Source: Nigrospora sphaerica (taxonomy: Eukaryota; Ascomycota; Sordariomycetes; Amphisphaeriales; Apiosporaceae). From it: a stretch of 64,000 bases of DNA. The stretch is taken from assembly GCA_018287875.1 (NCBI GenBank), contig JAGVVL010000001.1:4526001-4590000 (forward strand), in the 5' to 3' direction. Positions 60,350-64,000 of this stretch are shown in pieces (position 1 is the stretch's first letter; every line of letters begins with the position of its first letter). The position numbers were made by a program, and so were the translations under genes. The notes under the pieces were generated by a model. It saw only the letters and a list, made by a program, of their open reading frames with translations. It was not told where the DNA came from and ran no database searches.

Positions 60350-60917
60350 GGGAGGAGGAAACGAGGAACAGCACGCGCGTCCTTCCCTCCCTTCCCTCCT
60401 TTTCTCAGAGACCCTGGCGCCCCGACGCGAGCGGCCGGACGCCACCGGCGGCCAAAGGAGCATGACGTCGTCTTCGCTTGACAGGTCTGCTACGCTGCGT
60501 CACCGCGACACCTTCACCCCTCGCCGCCACGAAGAGCCGCATGGCTCTCCCCTCCCTCCACCCTGTGGCTGCTCGGCAAGTCGGGCCTTTCTATATCCGC
60601 CCGATCGCCGTCCGGTTTCCGACCCGTCAGGCACCACGGAACGCAGCCGCTCTAGAGTGGTGGGTTATTACGAAGCTTGTTCGATTAATACGAATTTGTC
60701 TGGTCTGTGGGGGTATGGAGCTCTAGATAGAGCTGGGCCTGCCCAGTGCGAGTTTGGATCGTACGAGAAATTGCGGCCGATAGTTTTATTTTGGCGCGAA
60801 ATGTGATCCCCCGATGGGATGAGAAGCCTCGAAGTTACGTGACGGCGATGCGGCCTCCTCAGCTGTGCGAGTACGTCCACACTGCCCACTCATGTTTAGT
60901 CGCATGCCCGTTCCTGT
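60350..60917. other. 568 bp convergent intergenic region
   Basis: This is the space between two convergent genes (UPF0390 and the decarboxylase). It contains their 3' untranslated regions; I see nothing else. Confidence 0.6.
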
Positions 60918-62604
60918 TCACATCTTACCATCTCTGTGCTCCTTCGCTATGCGCGCTAGTGAATCCGCAACCAGACGTGCGTCTTCCTCGACATTGACCC
61001 TCCAGTTTGCGATGGCCACCCGCACGGCCGGCCGTCCTCTCCAGCGGGTGCCCGAGACGTACCACTGGCCGGTCTTGTTGATGTTCTCCACCAGCGTCTC
61101 GTTCAGAGCGTCGTCTTTGGCCCGAAACAGGACACAAATGTGCGTGTCGGCCAGGGAAGCATCGGGGTCAGGGAGCAGCTCGTAATCGGGCAACGCTCGT
61201 ACGGCGGTAGCAATTCCGCGGGCCAGGCGAACCATGCTGGCCAGCATTTCGGCGATGCCTTGAGCGCCCTCGCTCAGGAGGACGGCGTAGACGGGGAGCG
61301 CGCGGAAGCGGCGCGAGTTCTCAAGTCCCACATTCAAGGGACTTTCGATCTCCGAGGCTGCGCCGGCCGAAAGGTAGGCGGCGTTGGGGTTCTTGCACAC
61401 ACTGGTGAGCACCGACGCCTTGCGGGTAAAGAAGATGCCCGTGTCATAAGGCACGTTGAGCAGCTTGTGGCCGTCGATGGTGATGCTGTCGGCGAGCTCC
61501 AGGCCGGCGGCCCGCCGGCGGAGGTCGGAGAACTCGTCGGTCAGAGGCAAGGCGCGGGCGAAGATGCCAAAGGCTGGTATTGCCGAGTTAGCTTCCCACA
61601 AAGTGAAACGGCCCGCCTCCCTAGGCTCCGGGTCCTCCTGGGATGGCCGGGGGGCGGGTGGACAGGGGACACGCACCTCCATCCACGTGGATCCAGGCGC
61701 CGTGCCGGTCGGCCATTTGCCGAAGCCTGCGCATGTCATCCAGGCCGTCCGTGGCGAACCTACCGGTATTGACCTCGCCAGCGCTGACGGCAATGATGCT
61801 GGCCACGCCGTCACATTGCAGTTCCCGCTCGACGGCGTCCAGATCGAGACGCCACGGCTCGGCGGGGCTGAGCGGCAGCTCGCGGATGGCGCCACGGCCC
61901 AAGCCCACGACGGAGGCGGCCTTGGCGAGCGAGCTGTGGCCGGCGCTGGTCAGGACGCGGATGTCGCTGATGCGGGCTCGCAGACAGGCGCGGAGCAGGC
62001 CCAGCTCGCCGACGCCGACGCTCTGGTCGGCAGGCGGCAGGCGGGCGGCGACGACGGCTTCGCGTCCGCAGGCGAGACCCAGGATGTTGCTCGCGGTGGC
62101 GCCCGTCGTCAGGGTCCGGCCGGCCCACTGGCCGGGGGGGCCCAGAGCGAGCAGGCGCACGAGCAGGCGCAGGGCGACATCCTCGACCTCGGTGGCGATG
62201 GTCTGGGCCGGCAGGTGTACTTGCACGTTCTGGTCGTAGGCGCTGACGACGTTGTCGGCGGCCTCGGCGATGGGAAGGGTGCTGCCCGTCACGAAGCCCC
62301 AGTACCGGCTCGAGCGGTTCTGGCCAGTGAGGGCCGGCGCAATGTCCGTCAGGATGTGGTCCAGGGTCCCGTGGAAGCCCCGCGCCTGGAGAGGGCCGGT
62401 GGGGTCGTCGGGCTTTGGGAGCGACGCCCGGGCTCTGCTGAGTTTTCGCGGCCCTGGAAGAGGGGACGCGGCGGCGGCGGCGGCGGCGGCGGCATTTCTG
62501 TCGCTGCCATCGCTGCTGCTGCTGTTGGACACGGCCGCGCGCGTGCGTGCGTAGGCCTCGAGCAGCAGCGCATCGCTGCCGGTAGTCAGGAGGTTCCTAT
62601 CCAT
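60918..62604 (-). CDS. PLP-dependent group II amino-acid decarboxylase
   Basis: This is a cytosolic pyridoxal-phosphate enzyme of the group II decarboxylase family (glutamate, aromatic amino acid, diaminobutyrate and cysteine-sulfinate decarboxylases). Two exons (61677-62604, 60918-61573) give 527 residues. The intron at 61574-61676 splits the Ala codon directly after HVDG. Visible landmarks are the substrate-loop region RYWGFVTGSTLP, TTGATASNILGLACGRE (phosphate binding), TSAGHSSLAKAA with the ring-stacking His, WIHVDGAFG with Asp308, and the Schiff-base lysine K346 in ITIDGHKLLNVPYDTG. The N-terminus carries an alanine run coded by a GCC repeat, which is probably disordered. The protein is closest in feel to the bacterial-type tyrosine/diaminobutyrate group, but substrate cannot be read from sequence. 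No other biosynthetic genes lie nearby in the window. Confidence 0.9.
62469..62493 (-). repeat. GCC trinucleotide repeat (poly-Ala) in the decarboxylase
   Basis: About eight GCC units encode an alanine run near residue 40, before the catalytic domain. Confidence 0.9.
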
Positions 62605-64000
62605 GGCGGCGACGACAAAAGGGGAAATAGCCAGCCAATCAATGAAGCTTCGTCACGGGCGCTGTGCCTGGCTCGCCTGGCAGCAGCCGGGCCTACCGAA
62701 TCTGCAAATCGACGGCCAATGGCGGCTACCGGCGGCGCTCGGACTACGTCCCGTCCCCAGGAGCTTGGCTGATATTAGCACTCCGCCTTGTAAAATCACC
62801 GCTGGCGACACGCAACGAACCGACAACCCGGTTCGCCAGCGCTTGCCTATCCGGGTGCTTCGTACGACGTGCCGAGGTGGGAAGCAACGTATGTATGCGT
62901 TCGTCAGATCCTGGGTGATTTCCTGCACCGGGAAGACTGGCAAGCTGGGCGCCACCAGATGATGGCCCCTTGCAGCTCTGGGTCGTGTCAGTCCCCTCAA
63001 TCAGAGAGGTCTCTAGGAACGTTGCGTGAGGATCATAGGTACGGGACCGCAAGTACCTGGTGTGCTCGGTGCAGCGTGCGTGCTGGTCCTCCGTCCTGGA
63101 TACGAGCTGCTGGTACCTTGGTGTATATCCGCTGGCAAGAGGTATGTATGTGTACAGTCAAGCACCGGTCGCTGCTGGCAGTGGTGGGTTTCGTACGTGG
63201 CGTGCTGGGCTTTTCCTGCGTAAGGCGATCGGCGGCAATTACGTGGTTCCCTTAGCGAGTTCCCTCTGGGTCAGGAGGTCCCCTGGCAAGCCGCCCGTTC
63301 GGGTCGACGGGAGGCAATGATGGGATGGGACAGCGGACGGGCAAAGGGTCTGGAACCGGCCGTTCTGTCGTTTTCACGGCATCTACTAAGCTTTTAATCG
63401 CTTCGGCTGCCCGCGCCCCTGGATTGCCGTCTTTTTCGCCTCGCCCTCTACACATTGTGGCTAGGTGATTAACCCATTCGCAAACTGTTGCTTCTGCTGA
63501 CTTCCTCTCCCATTCGGCACGATCGCCAGCCCCTTCACTAGTCGTGCTAGGGACAGGCTTGTCTCCATAAAGCAAAGCAGGGGGGGGAGTCGAACTGGAA
63601 TTAGTGGCCCCTTTGGCCCTACGACTACTGCTACAGGTACCTAGCTCTACTTTGGAGTGGAAGCGCCCGCCAATTTAGGAGCTTGGGTTGAGAGGTCGTC
63701 AGGGAAAACAGGTCAACACGCCCGAGTATAGATCCAGGTAGCCACGGAACAATAAACCTCCTACGGCATGGATATGTAAAGCACGTAGTCGTGAGCGAGA
63801 AAGAAGGCCCAGGAATATCCAGTCGGAGAGGCGCGTGGGTAGTCCCGACCCCCTGCAGACAAGCTCCAAGGCTCTCTACTACTGGATGACCTGAAGTACA
63901 TACGACTACCACTATATACTCTAGATAATTAGTCAGTATTTGAGTGATAGGTAACACCAGGTCAATGAACGAGGCGGTGTGCACCACTTCTTCTTCCGTA
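62605..64000. other. 1.4 kb intergenic region to the window edge
   Basis: This is the upstream region of the decarboxylase. No gene recognised; open frames such as 62869-63255 + and 63252-63575 - are motif-free. A GTTCGACTC-like element near 63590 on the minus strand looks like a tRNA T-loop, but the stem does not pair. Confidence 0.5.

Noticed and set aside
63585..63660. tRNA-like T-loop on the minus strand
   Set aside because: GTTCGACTC resembles a T-loop, but stem positions 52-62 do not pair and I find no matching D-arm, anticodon arm or acceptor stem at the right distances.

Overview
The window is nuclear DNA of a filamentous ascomycete. The evidence is short spliceosomal introns (about 45-190 bp) with GT..AG ends in almost every gene, a GC-rich base composition, a Zn2Cys6 regulator, a CFEM membrane protein, and an NsdD-type GATA factor with a C-terminal finger. 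Most likely it is a sordariomycete, perhaps Hypocreales. The order is an inference from overall similarity; I could not test it. I see no bacterial operons, no tRNA or rRNA gene, no CRISPR array and no intact transposon.

Eleven protein genes can be supported, and I rebuilt their exons by hand so that reading phase closes across every intron. From left to right: an SCP2-type sterol/lipid carrier ending in a peroxisomal AKL signal (1584-2130, -); a Zn2Cys6 transcription factor (6567-8293, +) converging on a nine-exon nitrilase (8361-10300, -); an 18.2 kb stretch with no convincing gene; the GATA developmental regulator NsdD/SUB-1 (28548-30110, +); another 8.4 kb without a gene; glutamate-cysteine ligase (38541-40977, -); a very large MFS transporter (42617-47470, -); the F-BAR/C1/SH3 protein Bzz1 (48465-50858, -); the DEAD-box mRNA export helicase Dbp5 (52937-54538, +); a single-pass CFEM protein (56773-59218, +); a small UPF0390 basic protein (60065-60349, +); and a PLP-dependent group II decarboxylase (60918-62604, -).

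The right third (38.5-62.6 kb) is ordinary, fairly dense housekeeping territory: glutathione synthesis, endocytic actin, mRNA export. The left and middle are sparse. NsdD is the only gene I can support between 10.3 and 38.5 kb. The flanks hold microsatellites, C/G homopolymers, a telomere-like G-rich repeat and many copies of TAGGTA-like words. The genes do not form an obvious pathway cluster. The only pair that looks possibly linked is the Zn2Cys6 factor and the nitrilase, whose stop codons lie 67 bp apart.

The observations most worth following up are the nitrilase's 11-nt internal micro-exon, the 1,577-residue transporter with about 790 residues before its first membrane segment, the large gene-free flanks and in-frame intron of nsdD, and the CFEM protein that lacks the usual haem-binding aspartate position.
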